Shown: in pieces, positions 22,013 to 34,061 of the stretch | How the letters are laid out: the number at the start of each line of letters is the position of its first letter | How positions within the stretch are numbered: the stretch's first letter is position 1 | Source: Plantago major | Taxonomy: Eukaryota > Streptophyta > Magnoliopsida > Lamiales > Plantaginaceae | Assembly: GCA_026545765.1 (NCBI GenBank) | Contig: CM048842.1 | Coordinates: 18,750,667 to 18,814,666 of the forward strand | DNA: 64,000 nucleotides | Reading direction: 5' to 3' | Translations under genes and position numbers: made by a program | The notes under the pieces: generated by a model | Told to the model about the DNA's origin: nothing | Seen by the model: the letters and a program-made list of their open reading frames with translations, nothing else | Database searches by the model: none

Positions 22013-22315
22013 CGCCTCTTTTTTTGGGTTTAGGGATGTCATCAACAAGAGGAGATGGGAGAATTAATTGCCCCCCTGCAGCAGGCGATGGATTCTTTAA
22101 ATCAAGGTACTTCGACCTTGATTTTCCTTCGCAGGAGCAGTGAAAGTATAGTTCAGCAACTCCGGTTACCTTCTTCCTATACCTTTTAGTACTCATTTTG
22201 GTGGTAAAGTCATATTCGTTTTCATGAGCCTTGTAAATTTTATAGAGTTCTTCATACGTTTTTTAACAAACCCCATCAAGTGATCTTGTTTCATAAGAAA
22301 TGTAATGTTCAGGAC
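22013..22315 (-). pseudogene. MULE transposase, first part of FAR1 DNA-binding domain exon
   Basis: A TTGTAG acceptor places the exon start at 22,315. The frame reads GPEHYISYETRSLDG, then, after a TAA stop, TYEELYKIYKAHENEYDF, the Glu-Phe-Tyr helix of FAR1 domains. It continues with KRYRKKVTGVAELYFHCSCE, which supplies the Cys residues of the WRKY-GCM1-like zinc finger. It stops abruptly at the Copia insertion (KPKKRG) and continues at 6204. The in-frame TAA near 22,265 and the A-run frameshift at the junction mark it as inactive. Confidence 0.8.
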
Positions 22316-22433
22316 CTACAATTTTTATTTTAAAAACTGAGATTATTTCCCCCATACACAACTTTATATCCATCAGACACTAGTTAAATCCCACAGATGT
22401 AGTAATATCACAGTAATAGCTTAAATCTTTTAC

Positions 22434-22528
22434 CTATTTTTTGCACTGGTTATGTGTTTGGTATTTCAAACAGATCAGTATTTGATCAGGGGCAACATCA
22501 TATGATGGGTCAATTATCATTTCATTAT
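22434..22528 (-). pseudogene. MULE transposase, small upstream exon
   Basis: It is bounded by a TTGCAG acceptor (exon begins at 22,528) and a TAG-GTAAAA donor. It reads NEMIIDPSYDVAPDQILI in the phase left by the 23,453-23,526 exon. The final codons give a stop unless the A6 run had seven As, in which case the phase matches the next exon. Confidence 0.5.
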
Positions 22529-22835
22529 CTGCAATTAATCACAAGATATTTGTAAGTTAAAGAATCGAATAGATGCAGATGAACATTTTTAATGCAACAG
22601 TTGAAAAGCAAAAGCATACCAACAGTCATATACATTTTTGCTTCTCGAGATACTAGGTAGTTTTTCAAAATGTACAAAATAAATCTCACCGACAACTTAT
22701 TAATTAGTAATTGAAGAGTCATTTAAGTTTTTTAGGGGGAGGATTCAGTACATTCAACTTAAAAGCATTTTATTCATTGTTTTTGGGTATTGAAAAAGTC
22801 ACAAACAATCAATTGCATGAATTCAAAAATACAAC

Positions 22836-22843
22836 TATAAATA
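22836..22843 (+). promoter_or_regulatory. TATA box (TATAAATA) of the 22,928 ORF
   Basis: TATAAATA lies 92 bp upstream of the ATG at 22,928, a layout very similar to that of the 1430 ORF (82 bp). Confidence 0.55.
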
Positions 22844-22927
22844 GGCGTCGGATGACACTTCATTATTCATCAAAATTTAAGTTTTTCATCAAGTTTTCCT
22901 TATATAATTTGAAATTTGAAGAAGATA

Positions 22928-23299
22928 ATGGCAACCCTAAGACAGCTAACTGTCGAAACAGCTGTGGAGTACATCCACAATGGGTTTATAACCCTGAGCT
23001 ACAAAAGGGAGGTGGTGGAGAATTCCAGCAAGGATCAAAAGTTGTTGGGTCTGTGTGTTTACACACTTGTGGATGATATCCCAAATGATCCAAAGAAAAA
23101 AATTGCAAACATGCTTGCCCATTTATTGGCCATAGCACATGATCACATGGAGCTGGGTTATGTTGCTAGAAGGATAGCATTAGAGATGTTCAGATTCTCT
23201 AGTGAGGACAACATTGCTCTTACTCTCTATCCCTCCTTCATGGTCTCTTATTGCAGCGACAAGCTCCTCCAGGCTGCTATGCAGTTCATTTTGGAGTAG
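22928..23299 (+). CDS. Hypothetical MULE accessory protein, 123 aa, intact
   Basis: Single-exon ORF from ATG 22,928 (an in-frame upstream ATG at 22,916 is possible, but the later one has the better context AATAATGGC) to TAG at 23,297-23,299. It has its own TATA box (22,836) and AATAAA-type sequences near 23,369. The protein is mostly helical, with a leucine-rich middle (KKIANMLAHLLAIAHDHMEL) followed by YVARRIALEMFRFSSED, and ends LLQAAMQFILE. There is no zinc finger, signal peptide or membrane segment. It lies antisense inside a transposase intron. It is the only undamaged ORF of the MULE. I do not recognise the family; a small accessory or regulatory protein of the element is an inference from position. 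Confidence 0.55.
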   Translation: MATLRQLTVETAVEYIHNGFITLSYKREVVENSSKDQKLLGLCVYTLVDDIPNDPKKKIANMLAHLLAIAHDHMELGYVARRIALEMFRFSSEDNIALTLYPSFMVSYCSDKLLQAAMQFILE

Positions 23300-23452
23300 T
23301 TTGTTAGTTTGTTTTTTTTCTTTTTTCTTAATATAACCTGTATCCTTTCTATTATTAAGTTATTAATAAAAAATTATCTACTTCTCCTTTTTAAGTTTTT
23401 CAATCAATATGTAAAAATGTAATAAAATCTCACAGATAACAAAAGTTTTTAC

Positions 23453-23526
23453 CTTGTTGCATGATGTCAATTTGCTGAATCAAATAAAATTCATTTTCCT
23501 CCAAACCAGGAAGCAAGTCTTCATTC
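23453..23526 (-). pseudogene. MULE transposase, small N-terminal exon
   Basis: A 74-bp exon with a TTTGAG acceptor and a CAAG-GTAAAA donor, reading NEDLLPGLEENEFYLIQQID. It is phase-compatible with the exon at 22,528. Acidic N-terminal exons are usual in FAR1-type transposases. Confidence 0.5.
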
Positions 23527-23599
23527 CTCAAAGAAAAAACATGATATAGACCAAATTAATATATCAGAAATGTTTTTTTTTTTTTTTGTTAACATTAAA

Positions 23600-24166
23600 T
23601 CCCACAGACCCAGACTAAATACACAGACCCAGAATAAAAACCACAGACCCAGAATAAAACCCACAAACCCAGACTAAATCCCACAGACCCAGAATAAAAC
23701 CTACAGACCCAGACTAAAGCCCACAGACCCAGAATAAATCCCACAAACACCACATAAATCCTACAGACCAGACTAAAACCCACATACACCAAATAAAACT
23801 ATAGACACATAATAAATCCCACAGACCCAGGATAAAACCCACAGACCAGGAATAAAACCCACAGACCAGGAATAAAACCCACAGACCCAGGATAAAACCC
23901 ACAAATGCCACATAAATCCCACAGACCAGACTAAAACCCACAGACGCAGACTGAAACCCACAGACACAGAATAAAACCCAGAGACCCGGAATAAAACCAC
24001 AGACTCAGAATAAAGCCCACAGACCCAGAATAAAACCCACAGACCCAGATTAAAACCCACATACCCAGACTAAAACCCACATATTTTGGATAAATACCAC
24101 AGAGCCAGACTAAAACCCACAGACCCAGACTGAATCCCACAGTCCCAGAATAAAACCCACAGACAC
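23600..24166. repeat. 20-bp CACAGACCCAGAATAAAACC minisatellite, left block
   Basis: About 28 head-to-tail copies of a roughly 20-bp unit (CCCACAGACCCAGAATAAAA, with A-to-C/G and GACAC variants). The array is cut by the Gypsy element and resumes at 39,187. On the minus strand it lies in a transposase intron. The unit contains no stop in several minus-strand frames, which produces long meaningless open frames. Confidence 0.95.
24162..24166. repeat. Gypsy target-site duplication, left copy (GACAC)
   Basis: GACAC abuts the TGTTGATA end of the Gypsy element and is repeated at 39,187-39,191, both inside the minisatellite. Confidence 0.93.
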
Positions 24167-25099
24167 TGTTGATACGGATATATGTCCAATCCGTTAAGGG
24201 CGCCATAGAGCGTGTCCTAGAGCGCATCAAGGCTAAAGAGCCAATTCAGTACTTATCCGACCTTGGCTAGTCCGCTCTAAGGAAGGCCTTCCGGGTCAAT
24301 CAATACGCTTAAGTCAATACACCTCTTCAGCTAGTCCGATCTAGCAAGGTGCACGACTTTCGAACCTGACAAGAGGTCACATGGTCTCACCAAGTACCAC
24401 ACACTGTCAATCCTAGGATGCCAAACGGACCGGACGAGATAAACTTGGACGCCACCTTAACAATAAGACCAAACGTATACACTGGAACCTCTAATATACT
24501 TCCAAGCAGCTACTATCTCAGACCGTTACTAAGCTACCTACGAACAGACCAACTCAACAGAGCTCGGATCATTCTAAAAAGTCTCACACGGATCCATCAG
24601 CGGAAATAGTACTATGAGGAGCGAAAGGACCAATTTACCCTCCCAGACCCATCTAAAGGTATTGGACTCTCACATACTATTGGGCCATGGGCCAAGGGAG
24701 CATTGTTGTCCAAATCCTGAACATACACTTGGCATCATCTTATGGACCACTCCATAAGTACATGATAACTATAAATATAGCACAAGGTCCAAGACCTTAA
24801 GGTAAGTCTTAAGTGACAAGTCTTAAGTCTTAAGTCATAAGTAATAAGTCAACTCTTGTCATAAATTCCCTCATAACTACTACATTGGGAGCTTTCCAAC
24901 TCTCTCTTGAGTAAAGTCTCTTACCGGATTGACAACTTGCAGTCCGGGTTACCTATCTAACCCCCCCCCCCCCCCAACTTAGTCTTTTCAGGTGCCCCGG
25001 CTCGGACCAAGTCACCAGGTTGGACTTCAAGTTGGAGGCAGACCTTAGAATAGTGATTTGTAGTAGTTTAGTTAGTGTTTGAGGCTCAACCCCTCAACA
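24167..25099 (+). repeat. Gypsy 5' LTR
   Basis: 933 bp, TGTTGATA...CTCAACA. It has a TATAAATA promoter core at 24,770-24,777 and a C15 run at 24,961-24,975. A TCTTAAG short tandem expansion near 24,800-24,850 accounts for most of the length difference from the 3' LTR. Confidence 0.95.
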
Positions 25100-25102
25100 T
25101 TT

Positions 25103-25120
25103 TGGCGCCGTCTGTGGGAT
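25103..25120 (+). promoter_or_regulatory. Gypsy primer-binding site
   Basis: TGGCGCCGTCTGTGGGAT begins three bases after the LTR end. TGGCGCC at this position is typical of plant Gypsy primer sites; I do not assign the exact tRNA. Confidence 0.8.
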
Positions 25121-25154
25121 ATCATACAAAAGGTTCCATGCTTAAGCTAGGCTG

Positions 25155-26712
25155 ATGGCAAGAACAAGACGGACAGCACGGACCAGTGCTGCAGGCGTCG
25201 GGACTCCACCTCCACGCCCACATGGATGTCCACCCAACAGAGGACGAAGGGACACTGTGGCTGAAAGGAATGCTGGGGAAAGGAGATATCCGAGCGATAG
25301 TCAGACAGCAAGCCCATCCTCAGATGAGGGAAGAGACGTTCCGCCCAGGGGAATCCGTAATGTTCCTGAGAATTTTGGGCCCGAAAATCATGGAGAAGAG
25401 GCCGCACAAGTTCCCCCGACAGGGACACAAGGTCCTCCACCAGGTTAGCACATTACCATGCTAGATGGTCGTATAGTCCGTACTAGTGACTTCGGATTAA
25501 GTGAGAATCAATTCGGTCGACTGCTCACGATAATTCAGGGTTGTCAGGGGTCTAACAATGTCCAACCCCAGCAAGCCACTCCGCCAGTGGCTAATCCGAG
25601 GCAAGCAGAGCCCGCTCTATCAAGGAATGAGCAACGTCCGATCCAACAAAGGTTGGGGAATCAGCTACCACAATAGGATTTTCGGAACCTCCTATACAAG
25701 AGAGCTTCTTCTTCTTCCCAGGCTCGACGAGAAGGAAGCCCTAATGGGCAAAGAGCATATCAAGAAGAGGGAAATGGGCAACCTAGAGTTCCGCAACAGA
25801 TACCACCGCGGGCTAGAGATCATGTGGCGGAAACCATCCCATTGGTCCACTTCGATGGACTTCCCGTGGATGTAGCAATTCATCCTAGAACGGGAGAGAT
25901 GATGACTGCGGAAGAAATCTATACTCAACAAAAAGCCTTGGAGGCCCAGATTCTCAATCTCGGATGCCTGGTAAAGGATCATGAGCAGATAGCTACTAGT
26001 GCACCAAACCCTTTGTGTGATGATATCATGAAAGAAAAGGAAAGAAACAAGAACTTGGATCAAGTGATTCCGAACTTGGAATACTATTACGGAGACACTT
26101 GTCCTGTGGGCCACCTGACAAGGTACAATAGTGAGATGGATTCCAAGGGGATGAGTGATAATACAAAAGCTCTCACGTTCTCATCTACTCTCTTCGGAAC
26201 AGCCATGGATTGGTACACTGCATTGCCAAACAAGTCAGTAAGATCATATGCGGACCTCTCTTCCAAGTTCCTGGGACGATTTGGAAAATCAAAAAGAAGA
26301 AAGCGAACTGTGGAGCACCTGGCAGAGGTTATACGTACAAAGGGAACAGGAGGATCTTAGGACTTTCTTGGATCACTTTAATACGGAGGTTCTTCGAGTT
26401 GAGCCTCACAGTATTAAGGAACGGGTCCGTCACCTGTATGCTAATACTTACAACACAGAGCTCCATAGGAAACTTTCTAGCCAGGAAGTGAGAAGTGAAA
26501 AGTATTTGGATGACATATGTGAAGAGGTAATGTACGGAGAGGAGTACCGAAGGAATGTTCCAGTGAGAGCTGGTTCCAAGAAAGGAAAAGAGCTAATAAA
26601 GCAAGAGCAACACCATGGAAAGTTTGATCCGAAGAAGGATTACAAGGATAAAGGTTTCAACAGGGAAAGAAGTCCGCCAAGAAGATTTCGCGAACTACAC
26701 TCGTCTCAATAA
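25155..26712 (+). pseudogene. Gypsy gag, frameshifted
   Basis: The start at 25,155 (MARTRRTARTSAAGVG) leads to an Arg/Pro-rich N-terminus that stops at 25,446-25,448. A second piece (25,458-25,676) is Gln/Asn-rich. The capsid core lies in 25,824-26,360 and then, one frame over, 26,248-26,712. It includes TLFGTAMDWYTALPNKSV, SYADLSSKFLGRFG and the EDLRTFLDHFNTEVLRV block of the retrotransposon gag domain. A basic linker (KKGKELIKQEQHHGKF) precedes the zinc knuckle. At least two frame changes are present. Confidence 0.88.
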
Positions 26713-27472
26713 ACCAAGATCCGACATCTTGGCAACCATTATTGAGAAAAGGTTGGACATTCAATGGCCAAAGCCATCTCACAATAATCGGAAGAACAAG
26801 AACGCAAAAGGGTATTGCAAGTTTCACAGGGGTCGTGGCCATGAGACGGACGATTGCATTCAACTGAAAACTGAGGTCGAGCACTTAATAAGAGAGGGAA
26901 AGTTGAAGGAGCACGTTTATACGGATGAGCCTTCTAGGCATGATAGAACGGAACGGAGAAGAGAAGACAGAACTGCAGAACCACAACCCTATCCGCTATC
27001 CTTGCCACCTCCACCAACCAATCATCCGCCTCGCATGGATCGTCATGAATGCAAGTATGATGATGATATCGAAATGGAGAACCTTCCATACAGTGGAGTG
27101 ATCAACACCATAGCAGGTGGACCGACTGGAGGCGATAGACGGAATGCAAGAGAACGGACAGCTCAGAATCTGCGGAATAATGATAGATCCTACGTTGCTC
27201 CTGCAATTCGTGGAACCAACACTATATCTTTTGATGACAGTGAGATTTCCCCTCCTACGGCAGGAGGTGAAGACATAGATGATCCGGATGTTCCACTGGT
27301 GGTTTCTTTAACCATAGCAACTTATCGGGTGAACAAGATCCTGGTAGATACAGGGAGTTCCTCGAACATCATCACCAAAAGGACAATAGATCAGATGAAT
27401 CTGGGAAGAATCCGGTATGAGAGAGTCAATACCTCCATATTAGGGTTTGGAGGAGGAACTGTCCGCCCCTAG
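26615..27472 (+). CDS. Gypsy gag zinc knuckle and aspartic protease
   Basis: The open frame covers YCKFHRGRGHETDDCIQLK, a variant CCHC knuckle (C-x2-H-x4-H-x4-C) typical of Tat-type elements, followed by a basic Arg/Glu/Pro-rich linker. The protease domain has the active site VNKILVDTGSSSNII and the downstream LGFGGGTVRP. It ends at a TAG (27,470-27,472) just after the protease flap region. The first 25 or so codons before FANYTRLNK are probably out of frame with the real gag. Confidence 0.85.
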   Translation: MESLIRRRITRIKVSTGKEVRQEDFANYTRLNKPRSDILATIIEKRLDIQWPKPSHNNRKNKNAKGYCKFHRGRGHETDDCIQLKTEVEHLIREGKLKEHVYTDEPSRHDRTERRREDRTAEPQPYPLSLPPPPTNHPPRMDRHECKYDDDIEMENLPYSGVINTIAGGPTGGDRRNARERTAQNLRNNDRSYVAPAIRGTNTISFDDSEISPPTAGGEDIDDPDVPLVVSLTIATYRVNKILVDTGSSSNIITKRTIDQMNLGRIRYERVNTSILGFGGGTVRP

Positions 27473-27474
27473 GA

Positions 27475-28665
27475 AGCGTCATGCTTCATGTATCATTGGG
27501 GACACATCCCGCGAGAGTGACACAGCTAGTCCGTTTTGTAGTGGTGGATTGAAGTTTTGACTACAATGCCATCTTTGGTCGTCCGGGGCTCAATCAATTC
27601 CGAGCTATATCTTCCACCCTCCATAATAGAATGAAGTTTCCGACTCCCAGTGGGATTGGAGAAGAAATAGGGAACATCCGAGAAGCTTGGGAGTGTTACA
27701 TCATGTCTACCAGGAGAGCATCCGCTCCCGTATTGGCAGTCTCTCTGACTTCTGATCCGCAGATTATTCTCCCACAAAAAAAGGAGAATCCCAACATTGG
27801 AATAGGGAGCCAGAAGGACAAGTTTCCCAAAACTGCAAGGATCGAACCTCATGAGACTCTCAAGGATGTTGAACTTGTTGTTGGAAGCCCGGACAAGAAG
27901 ACTAGAATCGGAACGGAGATGAATGTGAAAGTGGAGATGAAGCTCATTGCTTGTCTCCGAGACAACAACGATGGCTTTGCTTGGAGTACGGACGACCTCA
28001 AGGGGATAGATTCGAGGGTCGCTGTTCACCGTCTGAACATGGACCCCTCGATTAAATATATCCGCCAGAAGAGAAAAGATTTTGGTCCAATCAAGGATGC
28101 CATCATATCCGCGGAAGTTGACCGACTCATGAAGGCCGGACACATCGAGGAGGTCCGTTACTCCGATTGGGTTTGCAACGTTGTCCTAGTTGAGAAATCA
28201 CCGGGCAAATGGCGGATGTGCAATGATTTCACCAGGCTAAATAAATTTTGCCTAAAGGATCCATACCCTTTGCCACGGATTGACCAATTGGTTGATTCCA
28301 CGGCCGGATGTGGGTTACTGAGTTTCATGGACGCGTATGAAGGCTTTTACCAGATTCGGATGGCCAAGGAGGATGTTAAGAAAATAGCTTTCTTTGCTGC
28401 AGGAGGGGTGTATTGCTTTAAAGTGATGCCATTCGGATTGAAAAATGCGGGAGCTACTTACCAACGGCTGGTAAATCAAATGTTCAAGGAAGAAATCGGC
28501 AAGACTGTGGAGGTGTATGTGGATGACATGCTCGTTAAAAGCAAAACTGAGGAACATCATATAGAGCACTTAAACAAATGATTCGCTATCCTTAGGAAAT
28601 ACGGAATGAAACTTAATCCGGAAAAGTGAACCTTCGGAGTAAAGGGCGGGAAGTTCCTAGGATAC
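27475..28665 (+). pseudogene. Gypsy reverse transcriptase, palm and fingers, with stops
   Basis: The frame 27,631-28,581 has YSDWVCNVVLVEKSPGKWRM, CNDFTRLNKFCLKDPYPLP, LLSFMDAYEGFYQIRMAKED with the first catalytic Asp, MPFGLKNAGATYQRLVNQMF and the YVDDM box. These are the standard Gypsy RT motifs. TGA codons at 28,579-28,581 and near 28,627 interrupt the thumb region before the next open piece at 28,666. Upstream, 27,475-27,630 still resembles the protease-RT linker but with breaks. Confidence 0.9.
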
Positions 28666-30090
28666 ATGGTCACAGAAAGGGGAATAAGTGCAAATCCTGA
28701 GAAGATAAAAGCCATCCTAGACCTGCCCCATCCGAATAACCTCAATGAGGTAGAACAGCTTATCGGACGCCTCATGTCCTTAAGTCGTTTTATTTCGCGA
28801 TCCGTAGAGAAGAATCTTCCATTCTTCAAAATCCTCCGGAAAGGAGAGAACTTTGAGTGGACTGAGGAATGTTCCGAGGCTTTTGAAAACTTGAAAACGT
28901 ACCTCCATTCTCCTCTACTGCTCTCTAAACCCGTAGAAGGAGAACCACTCTACCTCTACCTAGCAATTACGGAAGAGGCAATGAGTTCCGTATTAGTACG
29001 GATCCAAGCTAATGATCACATGCCATTCTACTATCTTAGTAAAGCCCTTGCAGGGGCGGAGACAAGATACGTAAAGATTGAGAAATTTGCATATGCTTTG
29101 GTTTACACCGCAAGGCGGTTAAAGCCCTATTTCAAATCTCATAAGATAGTAGTCCTAACTACGGAACCTTTGAAACAGGTCCTGGGAAAGCCCGACCAAT
29201 CTAGACGACTCTCTAAGTGGGCAATTGAGCTAAGCGAATACGACATTAGCTATCAGGCTCCGACATCCAGGAAAGCTCAAGTTATTGCTGACTTCCTAGC
29301 GGATTACCCTGAAGCGGAGTCAGAGAAAGTCTCGAATAAACAAGCATTTGAGTGCCTGATTATCAAGCAGATCAAACGAAAGTCAGTTCCGCCAAAGATC
29401 AACCCAGATAACCTTGAAGATGCGCAATTCATCAATCAATCTCGGACTACCTCATGGGAAGAAACTCGGGTTAACCACATGTTCCTCCTTAATGATATCT
29501 CAAGTGAATCAAAAGCTAATAACTCCGACCGGGATACTCATAAGGAGGAGGAACAAAGGTTAAAAATTCGGGGGCTTATAGAAGATCGCCAAACCAAGGA
29601 ACAACCCACCGATATCTGGACATTGGAAGTGGATGGTTCATCCACTGGAAGAGTGGGAGGCATTGGAATCTATCTTAAAAGCCCCGATGGCGCAGAACTC
29701 GACTATGCGATATCCTTGGACTTCAAGGTTACAAAAAATGAAGCTGAATATGAAGCACTGTTGGTCGGACTACATATAGCCAAGTCCCTACAAGTCAGGA
29801 AACTCAAAGCTTACACGGATTCACAGCTAGTTGAAGCCCAGTTTTCTAGTGCTTTTGCCGTAAAAGGCCCTTCAATGATCAAGTATCTTGAGCTACTGAA
29901 GCAAGAAGTGAGTCTCTTCGATGAGTTTATCATGGAAAAATTTGATAGGGAATGGAATGAAAGAGCGGATACTCTGGCAGAGTATGCGTCCGCAACAGCT
30001 GCTTTATATGCAAGGAGAGTCATTCTGCTCACAATTACGAACTCATCCGTCATGAGTCCTACTCCAACCATCCTGATCACTGAGACATGA
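28666..30090 (+). CDS. Gypsy RT thumb, RNase H and second (archaeal-type) RNase H
   Basis: The 474-codon frame starts in the RT connection ([18 protein letters not shown]). It has the RT-coupled RNase H with [20 protein letters not shown] and [10 protein letters not shown]. After an acidic linker comes a second RNase H with [48 protein letters not shown] and [12 protein letters not shown]. These supply the Asp, Glu, Asp and C-terminal Asp of an archaeal-type RNase H. The duplicated RNase H is the feature used to separate Tat elements from other plant Gypsy groups. The frame ends TGA at 30,088-30,090, ten bases before the integrase piece. Confidence 0.92.
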   Translation: MVTERGISANPEKIKAILDLPHPNNLNEVEQLIGRLMSLSRFISRSVEKNLPFFKILRKGENFEWTEECSEAFENLKTYLHSPLLLSKPVEGEPLYLYLAITEEAMSSVLVRIQANDHMPFYYLSKALAGAETRYVKIEKFAYALVYTARRLKPYFKSHKIVVLTTEPLKQVLGKPDQSRRLSKWAIELSEYDISYQAPTSRKAQVIADFLADYPEAESEKVSNKQAFECLIIKQIKRKSVPPKINPDNLEDAQFINQSRTTSWEETRVNHMFLLNDISSESKANNSDRDTHKEEEQRLKIRGLIEDRQTKEQPTDIWTLEVDGSSTGRVGGIGIYLKSPDGAELDYAISLDFKVTKNEAEYEALLVGLHIAKSLQVRKLKAYTDSQLVEAQFSSAFAVKGPSMIKYLELLKQEVSLFDEFIMEKFDREWNERADTLAEYASATAALYARRVILLTITNSSVMSPTPTILITET

Positions 30091-30099
30091 AGAAATTGG

Positions 30100-31323
30100 A
30101 TGACTGATATCTTTAGTTACCTCAAGGACGGATCATTACCAGCTGATCCGAAGGAGTCAAGGAGTGTACAGCGCCGAGCAAACAGGTATTTCATACTTGG
30201 GGAAGATTTGTATAAGAAATCCTTCCCTGGGACACATATGAGATGTTTGGATCCACGAGAAGCGAGGACGGTGCTTGAGAAAATTCACAGTGGAAGCTGC
30301 GGAAGTCATTCTGGTGGACGGACTCTCGCTCAAAAGATCATCCGAAAAGGTTACTACTGGCCTACCATTGATAAGGATTCCGCGAGCTTCGCCCAAAATT
30401 GCCCTGATTGTCAGTATTATGCGAATGTCCCCAATCGTCCGACACACCCTATGATTCCGTCAGTCATAGCATGTTCGTTTGATCAATGGGGCATTGATAT
30501 TGTCGGACCTTTTCCAAGAAGCACTCAACAGAAGAAGTTCCTAATTGTAGCTGTAGAATATTTCACCAAATGGGTGGAAGCGGAAGCAGTGGCCAATATC
30601 ACTGAGAGCCGTGTGCGGACCTTCATTTGGAAAAACATAATTTGTCGCTTTGGCTTACCGAGAGTTCTTATCTCGGATAATGGTGCTCAATTTTCAGGCA
30701 ACAGACTCAAGGAATGGTTGGCCTCTTTCAAGATTGAGCAACGCTTCACATCTGTCGGATATCCACAGGCTAATGGACAATCTGAATCCACGAGCAAAAC
30801 AATTGTTAAGATCCTGGAGAAGCGACTGAGGACGTCTCAGGATAGTTGGGCGGATGACCTAGACAGTGTACTCTGGGCTCACCGCACCACAACACGGACT
30901 ACAACTAGGGAGACCCCATTTGCTCTGGTTTATGGCACGGAAGCAGTCATACTAGCCGAAATTGTTGTCGAAACAATGAGGGTCTAAGAATTCCATGATT
31001 CCGCCAATCAGGAAGCTCGGACCTATGACCTAGATATGCTAGAACAGAAGAGGACCGAGGCATTGGCTAATATCCACAGATACCAAGCAACTGTGGCCCG
31101 GGCCTACAACAAAAATATTCAAGCGAAAGATTTACAGGTCGGAGACCTGGTGCTCCGCAGAGCTGATATCTTGAGCAATGTTGGGAAGCTCAAGTCTAAA
31201 TGGGAAGGATCCTACAAGATCGTTGGTGCAAGAGTGAATGGAAGTTACGAATTGGAGGACGAACACGGACACCCACTCAAGCATACTTGGAATGCCAGGA
31301 ACCTTCAAAAGTTCTATGCGTAG
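30100..31323 (+). CDS. Gypsy integrase, one stop from complete
   Basis: Piece 30,100-30,987 has the HHCC zinc finger ([19 protein letters not shown]) and the catalytic core with [13 protein letters not shown] (Asp), [20 protein letters not shown] (Asp) and [16 protein letters not shown] (Glu). The core is usually followed by a longer helix. A single TAA at 30,985-30,987 separates it from 31,036-31,323, which has the C-terminal [17 protein letters not shown] and [19 protein letters not shown] fold, ending [10 protein letters not shown] and TAG. All catalytic residues are intact. Confidence 0.92.
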
Positions 31324-31438
31324 GGTTTGTTACACGGAACTCCGCCAGTTGATTGGACATTTTAGGCTTAAACTGCATTACATGGACTCAAATCGCCTGC
31401 TTTTTGTTAACTCTTTTGTCATTGGCCATTATGTACCC

Positions 31439-31752
<314 letters not shown>

Positions 31753-31755
<3 letters not shown>

Positions 31756-34061
31756 AGAGAACATCCATTCGTTGGAACTAAACATGGATCTGACATTGAT
31801 TGATTATTTACCCACCCAGCCTCCTCGGACAGAAAAGCTCCTACCGGTGGATCGCGTAACTGACAGTGGGATCGTCCGCCGGATCATTATTTAGACACGG
31901 ATCGGACACATTGATCGTACTACGACCCACTCGCCAGCAGCTTCTCCGACAGGACAAGCTCCTATCGGGTGGATCGTGCATACAACTGATAAGATCATCC
32001 GTCGGCTTACTCCCCAGATCGGAACATTTTCCAAGCTCTATGTTTCCTAACAACCGATCTTGAGCAATCAATCCCTCTAGACCCACGCCACTCTCAAACT
32101 CAAGATGACATGCGTCGATTTGAGAGTGGACGGGAGTCTCGAGGGGGAGACTAGTCAAGAAATCGTCTTCCTATTGGGACTACTAGGCTCAAACTGTAAG
32201 ATCTGTCCGAGCTTGAGAAAGAAGTTTGAAATTTTCAGCAAGATGAAATTAGAGTCAGATTTATGCGATCAATGTAGAGGGGAACTCGGGTATTTATAGA
32301 TAGGACGAACCAATAAGCGTCCGACACGTAAGAATTTTGACGTCGACAATGGGCTTGGGCTATCCGTAGGGCCAAACAGTATTGGATTACTTGGGCTTAC
32401 TCCACCTGATTATATTGTGCCCATGTTCTTAACTGTCCTATAAAAGTATCCGAGTATTCACCCATCAATAAATCCGACAAACTTCATTTGCAGAATTACC
32501 CAAACGTTAAGCCTATCGAGTAGTCCGAGAATCAGACTACTTGCTTTAAACAAGTATTGTTCAAGGTGATCCGAGCTTGCAGGAGTTGTGTATTTATGCA
32601 GTATTTGAATTTCCGTTAAATCAATACAACTTCTATCTTTCAATTCGTAAATCTAAAATTTAGTGTTCAGGTGACAAAGAAGCAAGCAATGAATTTTATT
32701 CATAGACGACACAGAGTGTACATAACACTGTCTTTGCAGTCTACAACCTCGGATCTTTATCCGGATCTACAGCTACAATACATAAACTGTACAGAAAGTC
32801 TCCGGAGATACGCCATCTTCCATCGAGATTATTCCTCCGTAAGGAAAGTATTCCCCATGGTCATCACTTCCGGGGACACCAAGAGTCTGATGTACCTGCA
32901 CAATACAAAATGGTTCAGTATGGTGGAATTTCTTACAGTATCACCATACCTTTGAGTCCTTGTACGGATCCCATGCATAGTGTGTATGGACACCAATTCT
33001 CCAATGGTCCTTGGAAGTCGAAACGACCAGATCTCAGCCTATCCATCTTTAGAAGCTCAAACCCTCTTAAAATTCAAGGATTTTCCACCGATTCAAGAGA
33101 GATTTTGAGCCACTAAAGAAGGATTGACAGAAAAGGCTCTCGAGTATTTCAGTCGGTTACCTTGGCGGTTTCTTTTGAGCAGCATATCCTTCAATACCCA
33201 CACCTTTTCTGCATTTAGGGTTTGCACCAAACTAGGAAAGGATGGTAGTATTGAAAGGCGGGCCAGTCAAAACGACAAATTAGAAGAAGGAGAAGAAGCA
33301 GACGAAGAATCTGCGATCATTTCAGTACAATTTATGTACTTCGATTGTGGCTTTTTATAGAAGAATTTGACCAATCAGCGTCCGCCACTTAATAAGGTCG
33401 GTGTTGACGTTGGGCCTGGGCCAGATAGTATTGGATCACTTGGGTTTACCCATTTTTTTATCACGCTAAGCCCATGGATGAACACTTTACAAATCACTGA
33501 AAAGATTGTCCGAAGTATATCCCTCAACGGATAAACTTAACCAGTGATTGTTGGCCCAGTCCGAGCCACCACAAGTCGATAATTTATCATTGCCAGTCTA
33601 TGAAAGACTACTCAGAATCTCACACTCATGAGTAGACGCAACGGACATATCTAATGCATCCGAAATCCTATCAGTTCTAATCAATCATCATTGGTTTACA
33701 TTTATCAAGAGAAGCAAGCAATGCTACTTCGGATTTGTCCATACGTCCGAGATAAGATAAGTTTATGGTTCCTCATTAGTGGATTGTACGAATTATTGCG
33801 GATATTTGACTTACTACTACGGATGTCTATCCTACGGATTTGAGACAAGTCCGAGTAGCCAACAGTTGGATAATTCAGGCAAGATTATCAAGTAAAGATA
33901 AAGGGGAACAAGACAGAGTTATCTTAAACATAACAGATAATTGTGCGGAAAAATATATTACAACAACAAGAATAATATCAGTGTACTTGGCAATGTTCCG
34001 TTCCATCAAAAGATCAGAATTCAGCGGTTACATCATTTCTACGAAGCATACCCCGGACTTT
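31753..34061. other. Gypsy 3' spacer with duplicated TATA-bearing modules
   Basis: No plus-strand gene is recognisable. Two related minus-strand modules lie at about 32,260-32,405 and 33,330-33,450. Each has a minus-strand TATA-like box (rc of TATTTATAGA and TTTTTATAGA), then a conserved CCAAT(A/C)AGCGTCCG, TTGACGTYG and GGGCYTGGGC stretch. A 100-120-bp direct repeat with (T/C)TCCGACAG-A-AAGCTCCTA also occurs at about 31,825 and 31,945. I see no long conserved ORF; a minus-strand frame at 32,158-31,841 is unrecognised and probably chance. Confidence 0.55.

Noticed and set aside
23595-24230. Overlapping minus-strand ORFs encoding hydrophobic Gly/Leu/Trp/Cys repeats
   Set aside because: They are translations of the 20-bp minisatellite, which contains no stops in those frames. 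The same pseudo-protein appears in the 39,159-40,203 block.
25155-25464. Several overlapping ORFs at the start of gag
   Set aside because: The frame from ATG 25,155 has the usual basic N-terminus; the others are shadows.
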